Below are positions 16,476 through 25,079 of a DNA stretch of 37,721 nt, piece after piece. The DNA is taken from assembly GCA_964528595.1 (NCBI GenBank), contig CAZGTM010000038.1, forward strand, positions 1 to 37,721, given 5' to 3'. A model generated the notes under the pieces. The model did no database searches. It saw nothing but the letters and a program-made list of their open reading frames with translations, and was not told the DNA's origin. The translations under genes and the position numbers were made by a program. Source of the stretch: CAYFKJ01 sp964528595. GTDB lineage: Bacteria; Pseudomonadota; Alphaproteobacteria; UBA2966. The stretch's first letter is position 1; each line of letters begins with the position of its first letter.

Positions 16476-17176
16476 CCGTACCGCCTTATGGTCGCGTCGT
16501 TGATGATATGGACGGCGGCGTTAACCGTCAGCGATAGCAGGATCAGGACGATGCCCAAACCCAGCGCCATGGCGAGATCGCCCTTCGAGGTTTCCAACGC
16601 GATCGCCGTCGTCATGACGCGGGTGGCGTGATTGATGTTGCCGCCGACGATCATCACCGCGCCGACCTCGGCGGAAGCCCGCCCGAAGCCGGCCAATAAC
16701 ACCGTGGACAAGGCGTGCCGGCCATCCCACAGCAGCGTCGGCACCGACCGCCAGGGCCCGGCGCCCAGCGAGCGGAGTTGCTCGGCGTATTCCTCCCACA
16801 AGGTGGCGACGGTCTGGCGCGTCAGGGCGGCAATAATTGGCGTGATCAACACCGTTTGGGCGATGATCATGGCGGTCGGCGTGAACAACAGATCGAGCAC
16901 GCCGAGCGGACCGGCCCGCGACAGGATGAGATAGACCGCCAGGCCGACCACGACGGGCGGCAATCCCATTAGGGCGCTGATGGCAACCACCACGACACGC
17001 CGTCCGGGAAAGCGGAAGATCGCCAACGCCGCCCCGGCGGGCAGGCCGATCAAGGCAGCGATGGCGACGGCGATCAGGCTCACGCGCAGGGACAGCGCGA
17101 CGATCTCCGCCAATGCGGGATCGACGCCGACGATCAGGGCGAATGCAGTCGAGAAGGCGTCGGCGAAATCGCTCAT
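16472..17176 (-). CDS. tupB: Tungstate-type ABC transporter permease (TupB-like)
   Basis: 234 residues with about five to six membrane segments. The strongest marks are the TupB-like blocks MGLPPVVVGLAVYLILSR (split MGLPPVVVGL / AVYLILSR) and GFGRASAEVGAVMIVGGNI followed by TRVMTTAIALETSKGDLAMAL; the EVGAVMIVGGNI segment carries the cytoplasmic coupling loop. It would pass tungstate or molybdate across the inner membrane. The binding protein TupA that normally precedes it is absent here: the next gene upstream, 34 bases away, is a thiolase. Co-transcription with the catabolic genes is likely from spacing but not proven. Confidence 0.9.
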   Translation of the reverse strand: MSDFADAFSTAFALIVGVDPALAEIVALSLRVSLIAVAIAALIGLPAGAALAIFRFPGRRVVVVAISALMGLPPVVVGLAVYLILSRAGPLGVLDLLFTPTAMIIAQTVLITPIIAALTRQTVATLWEEYAEQLRSLGAGPWRSVPTLLWDGRHALSTVLLAGFGRASAEVGAVMIVGGNINHATRVMTTAIALETSKGDLAMALGLGIVLILLSLTVNAAVHIINDATIRRYG

Positions 17177-17210
17177 GGCCCCGACATTAACACGCCCCCC
17201 GGCCTAACGT

Positions 17211-18416
17211 TTAGGCGTCGCCGACTTCGACCACCACGGCCATGGCGGTGTCACCGGCGGCACAGCCGGTGAAGAGGCCGGTACCACCGCCGCGGATGGT
17301 CAGTTCCTCAATCAATTCGATGATGCCGCGCACGCCCATGGGCGCCTGGGGATGGCCCCACACCAAGGTGCAGCCGTAGTTGTTCATTTTCTTGACGTCG
17401 AAGCCGGTTTCCTTGGCAAAGTAGAGATCGTTGACGGCGAACGGGTTGTGGGTTTTCACCGCGTCAATGTCGTCGATGGCGACGCCGGCTCTTTCCATCG
17501 CCTGGCGGGCGGCCGGTACAGGCGCCTCGGGCATGTAGGCCAATTCAGCGCGGGCCAGGCCGAAGCCTTTGAGCTTGATGACGATGCCGGGATCGGCGCT
17601 CATCTCCTTGGCCTTTTCCGGCGAGGTGACGACCATGCAGGCGTTGCCGTCGGCCGGATGGGTCTGGCCGCCGAAGGTGACCGTGCCGTCCTCCATCACT
17701 GGTTTGAGCTTCGCCAATTGTTCGGGCGTCGATTCGTAGGTGCCCTCATCGCCGTCCATGGTGGCGACGGTCTTCTTGTAATTGGCCGACGGCACCTCGA
17801 AGGGCAAGGTCATGAAGCGTTTGAGGAAGGCCGAATCGTCGGCCAGTGCGTCCTTGTACTGTTCCTGGCGGCGCAGCACGACCTCGTGCTGGGCTTCGGT
17901 GGTGATCTGGTGGCGGGCGGCGACGTTCTCGCCGGTTTTCAGCATGGAGTGCCGGCCCAGGGGATCGCTGCCCATGTTGTCGAGCGTCCAGTCCTCATGC
18001 TTGCCCCGGCCGCCCGGCCCCTTGGGATCGGGATAATAAATGTGCGGGCCGTTGGAAACGCGGTCCAGCGTGGCAACCAGCGCCGTCGAGGCCATTTCGG
18101 TGTCGACCTCCTGAACGGCGTTCTGCAGACAGCGCACACCGGTGGCGCAGGCCTGCGAGATGCTGGGGCCGCTGACGTCCATCGCGCCGATCATGCCCAT
18201 CAGCCACGGCGCGCCGTAAAAGGAAAACTTCTGCGGCACCGTGATCCCCATGACGCTGTAATCGAAGGTTTCCGGAGATATATCGCGCTTGGCCAGCTCG
18301 TTCTTAGCGACGTAGGCGGCGAATTCCATGCTGTGGAGGTGGGAAAGCGCCCCCTGCCATTTGGCGAACGGGGTGCTCCAATAGGCGCCGTAGGGGACTT
18401 GGGCTGAATGTGACAT
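17211..18416 (-). CDS. SCP2-type thiolase family protein
   Basis: 401 residues. The nucleophile is Cys90 (SQACATGVR). The second motif is THNPFAVND, which aligns with the HDCF motif of SCP2-type thiolases rather than NEAF of FadA/PhaA thiolases. GHPQAPMGVR carries the GHP motif, and the C-terminal Cys385 is in TGCAAGDTA instead of the usual CxGxG. These changes mark a divergent SCP-x branch that cleaves or condenses branched or unusual 3-ketoacyl-CoA. Many such thiolases pair with an OB-fold (DUF35) protein; none is seen here. It follows the acyl-CoA ligase by 17 bases. In the operon it probably supplies the final thiolytic step (inference). Confidence 0.88.
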   Translation of the reverse strand: MSHSAQVPYGAYWSTPFAKWQGALSHLHSMEFAAYVAKNELAKRDISPETFDYSVMGITVPQKFSFYGAPWLMGMIGAMDVSGPSISQACATGVRCLQNAVQEVDTEMASTALVATLDRVSNGPHIYYPDPKGPGGRGKHEDWTLDNMGSDPLGRHSMLKTGENVAARHQITTEAQHEVVLRRQEQYKDALADDSAFLKRFMTLPFEVPSANYKKTVATMDGDEGTYESTPEQLAKLKPVMEDGTVTFGGQTHPADGNACMVVTSPEKAKEMSADPGIVIKLKGFGLARAELAYMPEAPVPAARQAMERAGVAIDDIDAVKTHNPFAVNDLYFAKETGFDVKKMNNYGCTLVWGHPQAPMGVRGIIELIEELTIRGGGTGLFTGCAAGDTAMAVVVEVGDA

Positions 18417-18433
18417 GGTCTGGGATCCTTGAA

Positions 18434-19981
18434 CTATTCGGCGGTTTGCAGATCGTCCGCCAGTTTTCTGAGTGCGAGTTTATCGATTTTTCCCACCGTG
18501 GTCTTGGGCAACTGACTGACCAGTTCCAGGCGGGCGGGAACCTTGTATTTGGCGAGGTTGGCGCGGCAGTGCTCCAAGAGCGCCTCGCGGTCGGCAGCCG
18601 CATCTTCCTTTGCGACAACAAAGGCGGCGATCACCTCGCCCCGATAGTCGTCCGGCACGCCGACAGCCGCCGCCTCGAAAACGGCGTCGTGGGCATAAAG
18701 CACCTCGTCGATTTCGCGGGGATAGACGTTGTAGCCGCCGACGATGGCCATGTCCTTCTTGCGGTCGCGGATGTAAAGCCGGCCCTCGGCGTCCAGTTCA
18801 CCGATATCGCCGGTATAGAGCCAGCCGCCGCGCAGCGCCTTGGCGGTTTCGTCCGGGCGGTTGCGGTAGCCTGACATGATCTGCGGACCGCGCACGCGGA
18901 TTTCACCCTGCTCGCCGACGCCCAACACCTTTGTGCCGTCGTTGGCATCGACGATCTCCACCTCGGTTTGCGGCAGCACCGTGCCCACCGAGCCCGGGAC
19001 GATTCCCGCCTCCTCGGTGGTGAAGGTGACGACCGGTCCGGCCTCGGACATACCGTAGCCTTCATAGACCGGCGTGCCGGTAATCTCCTGCCAGCGCGCC
19101 AGCGTTTCCTCCGGCAGCGGCGCGGAGCCGGAGTAGCATGAACGAAGGGCAGAGAAGTCCGTATCGGCGAAACCCTCGTAGGCCAGGAGACCGTTGTAGA
19201 CCGTGGGACCGGCCGGCAGACGGGTGACCCCTTCGGCTTGCAGGGCCGCCAGAAGCGTATCCGGCCGATAGCTCGGCAGTATCACGAAACGGCCCCGGCA
19301 GTAGACCGCCAGATAAAAGAAGGTCAGGGCAAAAACGTGAAACAGCGGCATGACGTTGAGCACGACCTCGTCGTCGGCGCGCGTCGGCATGTTCGCCTCG
19401 CGCTGCGAAACGTTGACCGAGATCTGCCGGTGCGTCAGGTCGACGCCTTTGGGCAGGCCCGTGGTGCCGCCGGTGTACTGCAGGCTGGCGAGATCATCCG
19501 CCGCCGGCAGGGGCTCGGGCAAGACCGCAGCCGCGTCGTCCTTCCAGATATCCAGTACGCGGCCATGCTCGCCGCCAAGAGAAATCGTATGGCCAATGCC
19601 GTAGCGTTCGGCCAGCGGCGCGACGATTTCTTTGACCGCTTCATCGTGAATCAGCACGACGGGCGACGAATCCTCAAACAGGTGACTAAGTTCACGTTCG
19701 GTGTAGAGCGGATTGATCGGTACGGCCTGGGCCCCGGCGGCCTGGACGGCATAGATCGCAACGGCCATCTCCAGCGAATTGCCGCAGATCAGGGCGATGC
19801 GTTCGCCCCGGGCGCCCAGTTCGCGCAGTTCGGCGGCAAAACTGCCGACGCAGCGGATATACTCCCGGTAGGTAAGGCTGCGCCCTTCGCACTGAACCGC
19901 GATGGCATCCGGCGCGCGCAACCCTGCGTCGGCCAGCATGTGCACGACGGTTTCGTGAACCTTCGGGAGTTGGGTATTCAA
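18434..19981 (-). CDS. Acyl-CoA synthetase (AMP-forming, FadD-like)
   Basis: 515 residues. The start at 19981 is a TTG behind a weak G-rich site; an in-frame ATG 14 codons later is an alternative. Adenylation motifs are complete: A3 QYTGGTTGLPKG, A5 YEGYGMSEAGP, A7/A8 YTGDIGELDAEGRLYIRDRKKD and the A10 lysine in PKTTVGKIDK (A7/A8 written across YTGDIGELDAEG and RLYIRDRKKD). It makes an acyl-CoA from a carboxylic acid, ATP and CoA through an acyl-AMP. Specificity cannot be read; long-chain FadD-like similarity is only general. It is the second ligase of the - strand run (the other is at 32055-33584), separated from the preceding gene by a repeat-filled 151-bp gap. Confidence 0.92.
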   Translation of the reverse strand: MNTQLPKVHETVVHMLADAGLRAPDAIAVQCEGRSLTYREYIRCVGSFAAELRELGARGERIALICGNSLEMAVAIYAVQAAGAQAVPINPLYTERELSHLFEDSSPVVLIHDEAVKEIVAPLAERYGIGHTISLGGEHGRVLDIWKDDAAAVLPEPLPAADDLASLQYTGGTTGLPKGVDLTHRQISVNVSQREANMPTRADDEVVLNVMPLFHVFALTFFYLAVYCRGRFVILPSYRPDTLLAALQAEGVTRLPAGPTVYNGLLAYEGFADTDFSALRSCYSGSAPLPEETLARWQEITGTPVYEGYGMSEAGPVVTFTTEEAGIVPGSVGTVLPQTEVEIVDANDGTKVLGVGEQGEIRVRGPQIMSGYRNRPDETAKALRGGWLYTGDIGELDAEGRLYIRDRKKDMAIVGGYNVYPREIDEVLYAHDAVFEAAAVGVPDDYRGEVIAAFVVAKEDAAADREALLEHCRANLAKYKVPARLELVSQLPKTTVGKIDKLALRKLADDLQTAE

Positions 19982-19984
19982 TTC

Positions 19985-20098
19985 GCCCCCCCACCCTGTC
20001 CCTCCCCCGCGCTGGGGGGAGGGAACTCACTTGGGAACTTCGCCCAAACCTGAAAAGCCCTCCCCCTTGAGGGGGGATGGTTGGGTGGGGGTGACCCC
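19985..20098. repeat. REP-like palindromic repeat pair
   Basis: Two C-run/G-run hairpins lie in the only sizeable gap of the - strand run. TCCCTCCCCC (19999-20008) pairs with GGGGGGAGGGA (20014-20024) around a GCGCT loop. CCCTCCCCC (20058-20066) nearly pairs with GGGGGGATGG (20071-20080) around TTGA. The outer arms (CCCCCACCC near 19988 and GGGTGGGGG near 20084) are also inverted. This is the usual look of alphaproteobacterial intergenic REP/BIME elements. It could attenuate transcription or protect mRNA between the CoA-transferase and ligase genes. Confidence 0.75.
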
Positions 20099-20132
20099 GT
20101 TAAATACAAGGGAGTCACAGCCATACTACAAA

Positions 20133-21326
20133 TTAGACAGTAACGACGCCGGCCTCTTTCAAGGCCTCCAGCTGATCACCCGAATATCCGGCCTCCGCCA
20201 GCACCTTGGCGGTGTGTTCGCCGTACTTTGGCGGGAACGACATCTCGCGGCTGGCGCCGGGCAGATCGACGGCCATGGGCTGCATGCGGATCTTCTTGCC
20301 GTCGGGCAGGGTCGTCGTCGTCACCTTGCGGGCGACGGCGTCCTCCTCCATGACCTGGGGAATGGTGTTGATCTGGGCATGGGGAATGGTCGCGGCGACC
20401 AGGTCGGCGGCGATTTCCTCGGTGGTGTACTGCGCCAGGATCTCGCCGAAATCGACGTAGAGTTGCTTGCGTCCCGCCAGGCGTCCGTTGTTGGTCGCCC
20501 TCTCCTCCGTCGCCAGCGGCGCGAATTTGGGGTTTTCCGTCAGCCGCCGCCACTGCACGTCGCTGCCCATGGCGATGTAGATGAAGCCGTCCGACGTGCT
20601 GTAGGCGTTGGTCGGAATGAACTTGCGGTGCTCGTTGCCACTGCGGCTGATTTCGTCGTAGTCGCAATCGAAATCGATCAGGGACATGGTCGTGATCAGC
20701 CACGACGAGGCCGCCTGCATCATGGAAACGTCGATGCGCTTTCCCTCGCCCGTTTCGGCACGTTCGGCCAGCGCCAGCATGACGCCGGCGTAAACCTCAT
20801 CACCGGCCTTGAGGTCGACCAGCGGAATGCCGGCCAGGGTCGGCGGGCCGTCCGTCTGGCCCGTCAATTCCATGTAGCCCGCCTTCGCCTGGATGGCCGG
20901 ATCGTAGCCCGGCACCTTTGGGTAATCGGGGCCCATGGCCGAGATACCGGCCCAGATCAGGTCGGGTTTGAGGCCGCTCAAGGTCTCGTAATCAATGCCC
21001 AGCTGTTCGTAACGCGAGGGCACCGTGTTGCAACAGAAGACGTCGACATCGAGGTCTTTGATCAGGCGGTGCAGCACCGCCTGGCCTTCCGGGTCCTTGA
21101 GGTTCAGCGTGATGGCTTCCTTGCCGACGTTGGGCGCGATGTAATAGCTGTGCCGGTCGTCATCCACCACGTTCTTGCCGATATAGCGGTTGGGGTCGCC
21201 CGGCAGTCCCTTGCCGGTCGGCGTCGCCTCGATGCGGATCACCCGCCAGCCCAACTGCGCAAAGCGCAGCGTGGCGTAAGGCAGGGACAAGGCCTGTTCG
21301 AGAGAAAGGACCGTGCGTTGCTTCAT
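20133..21326 (-). CDS. CaiB/BaiF (class III) acyl-CoA transferase
   Basis: 397 residues from the ATG at 21326, which overlaps the stop of the upstream gene (ATGA); the longer frame to 21527 reads into that gene and is rejected. The features are an LPYATLRFAQLGWRVIRIE N-terminal block (CoA-binding Rossmann-like part), ITLNLKDPEGQ, GYDPAIQAKAGYMELTG, and the putative catalytic Asp in IPLVDLKAG, followed by the LAERAETGEGKRIDVSM block. Class III enzymes move CoA between carboxylic acids through a glutamyl or aspartyl anhydride. It may recycle CoA onto the pathway acid; the donor and acceptor are unknown. Confidence 0.92.
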   Translation of the reverse strand: MKQRTVLSLEQALSLPYATLRFAQLGWRVIRIEATPTGKGLPGDPNRYIGKNVVDDDRHSYYIAPNVGKEAITLNLKDPEGQAVLHRLIKDLDVDVFCCNTVPSRYEQLGIDYETLSGLKPDLIWAGISAMGPDYPKVPGYDPAIQAKAGYMELTGQTDGPPTLAGIPLVDLKAGDEVYAGVMLALAERAETGEGKRIDVSMMQAASSWLITTMSLIDFDCDYDEISRSGNEHRKFIPTNAYSTSDGFIYIAMGSDVQWRRLTENPKFAPLATEERATNNGRLAGRKQLYVDFGEILAQYTTEEIAADLVAATIPHAQINTIPQVMEEDAVARKVTTTTLPDGKKIRMQPMAVDLPGASREMSFPPKYGEHTAKVLAEAGYSGDQLEALKEAGVVTV

Positions 21327-23644
21327 TCCGCGGCTTCCTTGGCCTGGTTCTTCTCCATCAGGGCCTTCACGACCTTCTCGGGCGTGATCGGCGGGTTGTT
21401 GAAGCGTACGCCGATGGCGTTGTAGACCGCATTGGCGATGGCCGGGGCCGGAATAATCGTCGGCAACTCCGAAATACCCTTGGCGCCGTACGGGCCTTCG
21501 GGTTCGGCGTTTTCGATGAAGTGGCACTCGACTTCGGGCATCTCAGGCGCCGTGACCAGCTTGTAGTCCCGGAACGACGGGTTCTTGACGATGCCGTCCT
21601 CGATGATCAGATCCTCGCTGAGGCCGTAACCGATGCCGAAGGCGATGCCGCCTTCGATCTGGCCTTCGATGCCCAATTCGTTGATCACGCGTCCGACGTC
21701 CTGGGCCACCGTCATCTTGGTGAGATTGACGTTGCCGGTGTAGGTGTCGACTTCGACTTCGGCAACGTAGGCGCCGTGGGCATAGGCCGCCGACATATCG
21801 CCGACGTGGTTGTCGCCCTCGTGCTCCGACGGCGGCTCGTAATAATCCGTCGTGATGATCAGTTCCGCATCCTCGCCGGCGAAGTGCATCTTGCGCAGCA
21901 GGCTATCGGTCTTGATGATCGACACGCCATTGTTGGCCTGAACGATGTGACCGCCGCGCATGTCCATTTCCTCGGGCTTCACGTTGGCGGATTTGGAGGC
22001 CACCTCGAGAATCCGGTCACGCGCCTTGCGGGCGGCCCGCTTGGCCGAGTTGCCGGCGATGAAGGTGGTGCGGCTGGCGTGCACGCCGACATCCCAGGGA
22101 CCGGTCGCCGAATCGTTGTTGACGATGGTGATGTTGGTGGTTGGAATGCCCAGCTCCTCGGCCACGATCTGGCTGAGCACGGCGTCGATGCCCTGGCCGA
22201 TTTCCGACGCACCGGTAATCACGGTGCAGCGGGCATAATCGTCCAGCATGATGATGGTGCCGCAACCGTCCGAGCGGTGGATCTTGGCGCCGCCCGCGTT
22301 GTGGAACGAGGTGGCGATGCCGATGCCTTTCTTGTAGCAGCCCGATTGGTCACGTTCTTCGGCGTAGGCCGCGTGCTTTGCCAGGAAGTCGGTCTTCTCG
22401 GCGGCGACCTCGATGCACTCACCCAGATTGCACTGGGCCAGCGTACTGCCCTGCGGCGTCACTTCGCCGTCTTCCTGGGCGTTCTTGAGGCGGAACTCAA
22501 TGGGGTTCATGCCGACCAGTTCGGCCATCTTGTCCATCAGGGTGGCCGTTACGTACGTCGCCTGCACGTTGCCGTAGCCCCGGAAGGAACCGGCGTAGGG
22601 GTTGTTGGTGTAGGCCGCCATGGACTTGAAGTTGACGTTGGGCACGCGGAAGTGGCCGGTGAACGTGCGCATCATGACGTACGGCGTCGTCGCGCCCCAC
22701 GAGGTATAGCCGCCGTTGTTGAGGATGGCGTTGACGTCGCGGAAGGTCAGCGTGCCGTCTTTCTTGACCCCGGCCCGGATGTAGAACTTGGCGGGCTGGC
22801 GGGTCGGCGAGGAGATGAACTCCTCCTCCCGGCTGAAGGTGAGCTTGACCGGCCTGCGGGTCTTCTTGGCGAGATAGACGGCGATGGGCTCGAACGGATA
22901 GACGTCGAGCTTGGAGCCGAAAGCACCGCCCACCGGCGGCTGCATCACCCGGATGTCGCCGGGATGGAGGCCCAAGGCGGGGGCGATGTCCATCTTGTAG
23001 TTGTAGGGGTACTGCGTCTGGGTGTGGATCGTCAGCTTGCCGTCGGTGCCGAAGTCGGCCAACACACAGCCCGGACCCATGCAGCAGTGCGTCACGTAGT
23101 GGACGTTGTAGACTTCGTCGAGCACAAAATCGCTTTCGGCTTCCGCCGCTTCGATGTCGCCGTGGGTGGTCTGGTAGTTGAGACCGATGTTGCCGGGCTT
23201 GTCTTCGTGGATCAGCGGTGCGCCTTCGGCCAAAGCCTCTTCCGGATCGAACACGGCGGGCAGGTCTTCGTACTCGACCTCGATCAGCTTGAGCGCCGCG
23301 TCCACGGCGGCTTCGGTTTCGCCCGCCACGGCCGCGACCTCGTCGCGGATGCAGGCCACCTTTTCGCCCTTGAGCGGCGGGTTGTCCTTGTTGACGCCGA
23401 TGCCCAGCATCGGCGTATCCGCAGCTGTCACTACGGCTTTGACGCCTGGGACGGCCTTGGCCTTGGAGGTATCGATCTTGAGGATCTTGGCGTGCGGCCG
23501 GTCGGTGCGCTTGATCTTGGCCACCAGCATGCGCGGCAGCACCATGTCGTTGATGTAGCGCGTCTTGCCCACCGCTTTGTCCGGCGCATCGGGCTTGGTG
23601 ATGCGCTTACCGATCAGGGTGCTTTTTTCAATCGTTTCAGCCAT
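21323..23644 (-). CDS. Molybdenum hydroxylase large subunit (xanthine dehydrogenase family, molybdopterin-binding)
   Basis: 773 residues from the ATG at 23644, which has a GGGGAGGGA ribosome site; an upstream in-frame start lies in the preceding gene. An Ald_Xan_dh-type N-terminal domain (KPDAPDKAVGKTRY) is followed by the molybdopterin domain. VGGAFGSKLDVYPFEP corresponds to the GGGFGGK cofactor motif, FRGYGNVQATYV to the FRGFGxPQ motif, and the presumed catalytic Glu is about residue 726 (GAKGISELPT). With the 2Fe-2S and FAD subunits it forms a CoxLMS/HcrABC-type complex that hydroxylates or reduces a substrate, often a heteroaromatic ring, aldehyde or aromatic-CoA. The exact substrate is unknown. 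Confidence 0.94.
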   Translation of the reverse strand: MAETIEKSTLIGKRITKPDAPDKAVGKTRYINDMVLPRMLVAKIKRTDRPHAKILKIDTSKAKAVPGVKAVVTAADTPMLGIGVNKDNPPLKGEKVACIRDEVAAVAGETEAAVDAALKLIEVEYEDLPAVFDPEEALAEGAPLIHEDKPGNIGLNYQTTHGDIEAAEAESDFVLDEVYNVHYVTHCCMGPGCVLADFGTDGKLTIHTQTQYPYNYKMDIAPALGLHPGDIRVMQPPVGGAFGSKLDVYPFEPIAVYLAKKTRRPVKLTFSREEEFISSPTRQPAKFYIRAGVKKDGTLTFRDVNAILNNGGYTSWGATTPYVMMRTFTGHFRVPNVNFKSMAAYTNNPYAGSFRGYGNVQATYVTATLMDKMAELVGMNPIEFRLKNAQEDGEVTPQGSTLAQCNLGECIEVAAEKTDFLAKHAAYAEERDQSGCYKKGIGIATSFHNAGGAKIHRSDGCGTIIMLDDYARCTVITGASEIGQGIDAVLSQIVAEELGIPTTNITIVNNDSATGPWDVGVHASRTTFIAGNSAKRAARKARDRILEVASKSANVKPEEMDMRGGHIVQANNGVSIIKTDSLLRKMHFAGEDAELIITTDYYEPPSEHEGDNHVGDMSAAYAHGAYVAEVEVDTYTGNVNLTKMTVAQDVGRVINELGIEGQIEGGIAFGIGYGLSEDLIIEDGIVKNPSFRDYKLVTAPEMPEVECHFIENAEPEGPYGAKGISELPTIIPAPAIANAVYNAIGVRFNNPPITPEKVVKALMEKNQAKEAAE

Positions 23645-23657
23645 GTGTCCCTCCCCT

Positions 23658-24128
23658 TCAACCCTGGCCTGCGGCCTGGTCGACGGCGTCGAAAATTTTG
23701 CTGTAGCCGGTGCAGCGGCAAACGTTGCCTTCCAAGCCGCGGCGGACATCGTCCTTGCTGGGCTTGGCGTTACCGGCGAGCAGGTGTTTGGTTTGCATAA
23801 TCATACCGGGCGTGCAGTAGCCGCACTGGATGGCGCCGTTATCGACGAACGCCTGTTGTACCGGGTCCATACCGTCCTCGGTCTGCAGGCCTTCGATCGT
23901 TACGACGTTGCGGCCGTCGAGATCGGCGGCGTACATCAGGCAGGAATTAACCGATACGCCGTCGACCAGCACCGTGCAGGCGCCACACTCACCCTCGCCG
24001 CAGGCCAGTTTCGCCCCGGTGAGATCAAGCTCCTCGCGCAGCATGGTGAGCGTGCTCATGCCGGCGGGAACGGAAATTTCACGCGCCTCGCCGTTGATGG
24101 TGAAGGCGATCTCAACCATTTGCGACAT
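23658..24128 (-). CDS. Molybdenum hydroxylase small subunit (two 2Fe-2S clusters)
   Basis: 156 residues, standard CoxS size. The plant-type ferredoxin cluster is bound by Cys in LACGEGECGACTVLVDG with a later Cys in VNSC; the second cluster by IQCGYCTPGM and NVCRCTGY. The start at 24128 is chosen because AGAGGT lies about nine bases upstream; it overlaps the FAD-subunit gene by 17 bases, and a second Met is three codons in. It passes electrons between the Mo cofactor and the FAD subunit. No twin-arginine signal is seen, so it is cytoplasmic. The 13-base gap to the large subunit gene supports one operon. Confidence 0.95.
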   Translation of the reverse strand: MSQMVEIAFTINGEAREISVPAGMSTLTMLREELDLTGAKLACGEGECGACTVLVDGVSVNSCLMYAADLDGRNVVTIEGLQTEDGMDPVQQAFVDNGAIQCGYCTPGMIMQTKHLLAGNAKPSKDDVRRGLEGNVCRCTGYSKIFDAVDQAAGQG

Positions 24129-25059
24129 CGTTCAGTACCTCTTCTGTCATAACGCGGACGAGATGGCGGCGGTACCAGTCGGACGCGCGCACATCTGAAA
24201 TGGGGGAAACTTCGCCGTCGGCGGCATCGAGCGCCGCGGCGATGGTGTCGGCATTCAAGGGCTGACCCTCCAGGGCGGCCTCGGTCTTGGGCGCCCGGAT
24301 CGGCGTCGGCGCCACAGCGCCATAGGCCACGCGGGCATCCTTCAGGTGACCGTTTTCGCGCACGCCTGCCACGCCGACGGCAACCATGGAAATCTCAAGC
24401 GCCGGGCGGGGACCGGTCTTGCCGAAGCCGCCGACGAAAGCATCCGCCGGTTTGTCGAAGGAGATCGTGGTCAGAAGCTCGTTGTCCTGCATGACGGTCT
24501 GTCCGGGACCGGTGAAGAACTCCGACAGTGCCACCGTGCGGGTTGCCAATTTGCCGTCAGCCCAGGAGGCTAGTTCGACGTCGGCTTCCAGCAACAAGAG
24601 CGGAATGATCATGTCGCCCGCAGGGGAGGCATTGCAGATGTTGCCGCCGATGGTCGCCATGTTGCGGATCTGGTTGCTGGCGAAGCGGTCCGCCGTTTCG
24701 GCCAGGATGGGAGCCGCGTCGGCCACGACGCCGTTGGTCAGCATGTCCGTCACGGTCGCCAGCGCGCCGATCTCAATTCGTTTTGGTCTGACTCTGATGC
24801 CACCTGTCATACCCTCGAGGTGACCATTTCTGGTGCGGGGCCCAGCTTCACCCTCACGACCCCCACCAACGGTCCGTATACCTCGCAGGCCGTCAACGCG
24901 GCGGATGTTCATCAGCGTATCGCCGGTGGTCGCGCCGTTCGCTTCCGATTGCAGTTTCAGGTCGGTGCCGCCCGCCAGGACGGTCACGCCGCCCGCGGCC
25001 AGCGCCTCTGCGGCTTCGGCCACCGTTTTGGGGGCTAGATAGTTTTGGTACTCAATCAT
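24112..25059 (-). CDS. Molybdenum hydroxylase FAD-binding subunit with foreign-looking insertion
   Basis: 315 residues of the CoxM/HcrB type. FAD-binding marks are VLAGGTDL (about 28-35) and ATIGGNICNASPAGD. The C-terminal CO-dehydrogenase-flavoprotein domain ends with a typical SDVRASDWYRRHLV segment. It links the iron-sulfur subunit to an electron acceptor. Between LRGI and RIEIGAL, where most homologues have only a few residues, about 30 extra Gly/Arg-rich residues (about 62-94) are present, encoded by codons unlike the rest of the gene (listed separately). The insertion has no cysteine, so it is not the 4Fe-4S loop known in 4-hydroxybenzoyl-CoA reductase. Confidence 0.92.
   Translation of the reverse strand: MIEYQNYLAPKTVAEAAEALAAGGVTVLAGGTDLKLQSEANGATTGDTLMNIRRVDGLRGIRTVGGGREGEAGPRTRNGHLEGMTGGIRVRPKRIEIGALATVTDMLTNGVVADAAPILAETADRFASNQIRNMATIGGNICNASPAGDMIIPLLLLEADVELASWADGKLATRTVALSEFFTGPGQTVMQDNELLTTISFDKPADAFVGGFGKTGPRPALEISMVAVGVAGVRENGHLKDARVAYGAVAPTPIRAPKTEAALEGQPLNADTIAAALDAADGEVSPISDVRASDWYRRHLVRVMTEEVLNDVANG
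24775..24890. repeat. In-frame insertion element candidate inside the FAD-subunit gene
   Basis: In the gene's strand this stretch uses three AGA Arg codons within 13 codons, plus ATA, ACA, CCA, AAA and CGA, while the flanking gene uses GC-ending codons almost exclusively. The encoded residues are Gly/Arg-rich and the frame is kept. An inverted repeat CCACCTGTC / GACAGGTGG-like arm (CACCT...AGGTG) surrounds the CTCGAGG centre. It resembles in-frame palindromic mini-elements seen in some alphaproteobacteria, but I did not find a second copy in the window. Boundaries are approximate. Confidence 0.45.
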
Positions 25060-25079
25060 GATCCAATTCGTTCCAATTC

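Noticed and set aside
19985..20098. CRISPR array or small RNA
   Set aside because: Only two C/G-run hairpins with no regular spacers; it fits a REP element.
20133..21527. Longer start of the CoA-transferase at 21527
   Set aside because: The extra N-terminal residues lie inside the molybdenum hydroxylase gene and are low-complexity; the ATG at 21326 fits the family and forms an ATGA overlap.
24775..24890. 4Fe-4S cluster loop as in 4-hydroxybenzoyl-CoA reductase
   Set aside because: The insertion has no cysteine and is at a different place in the chain.
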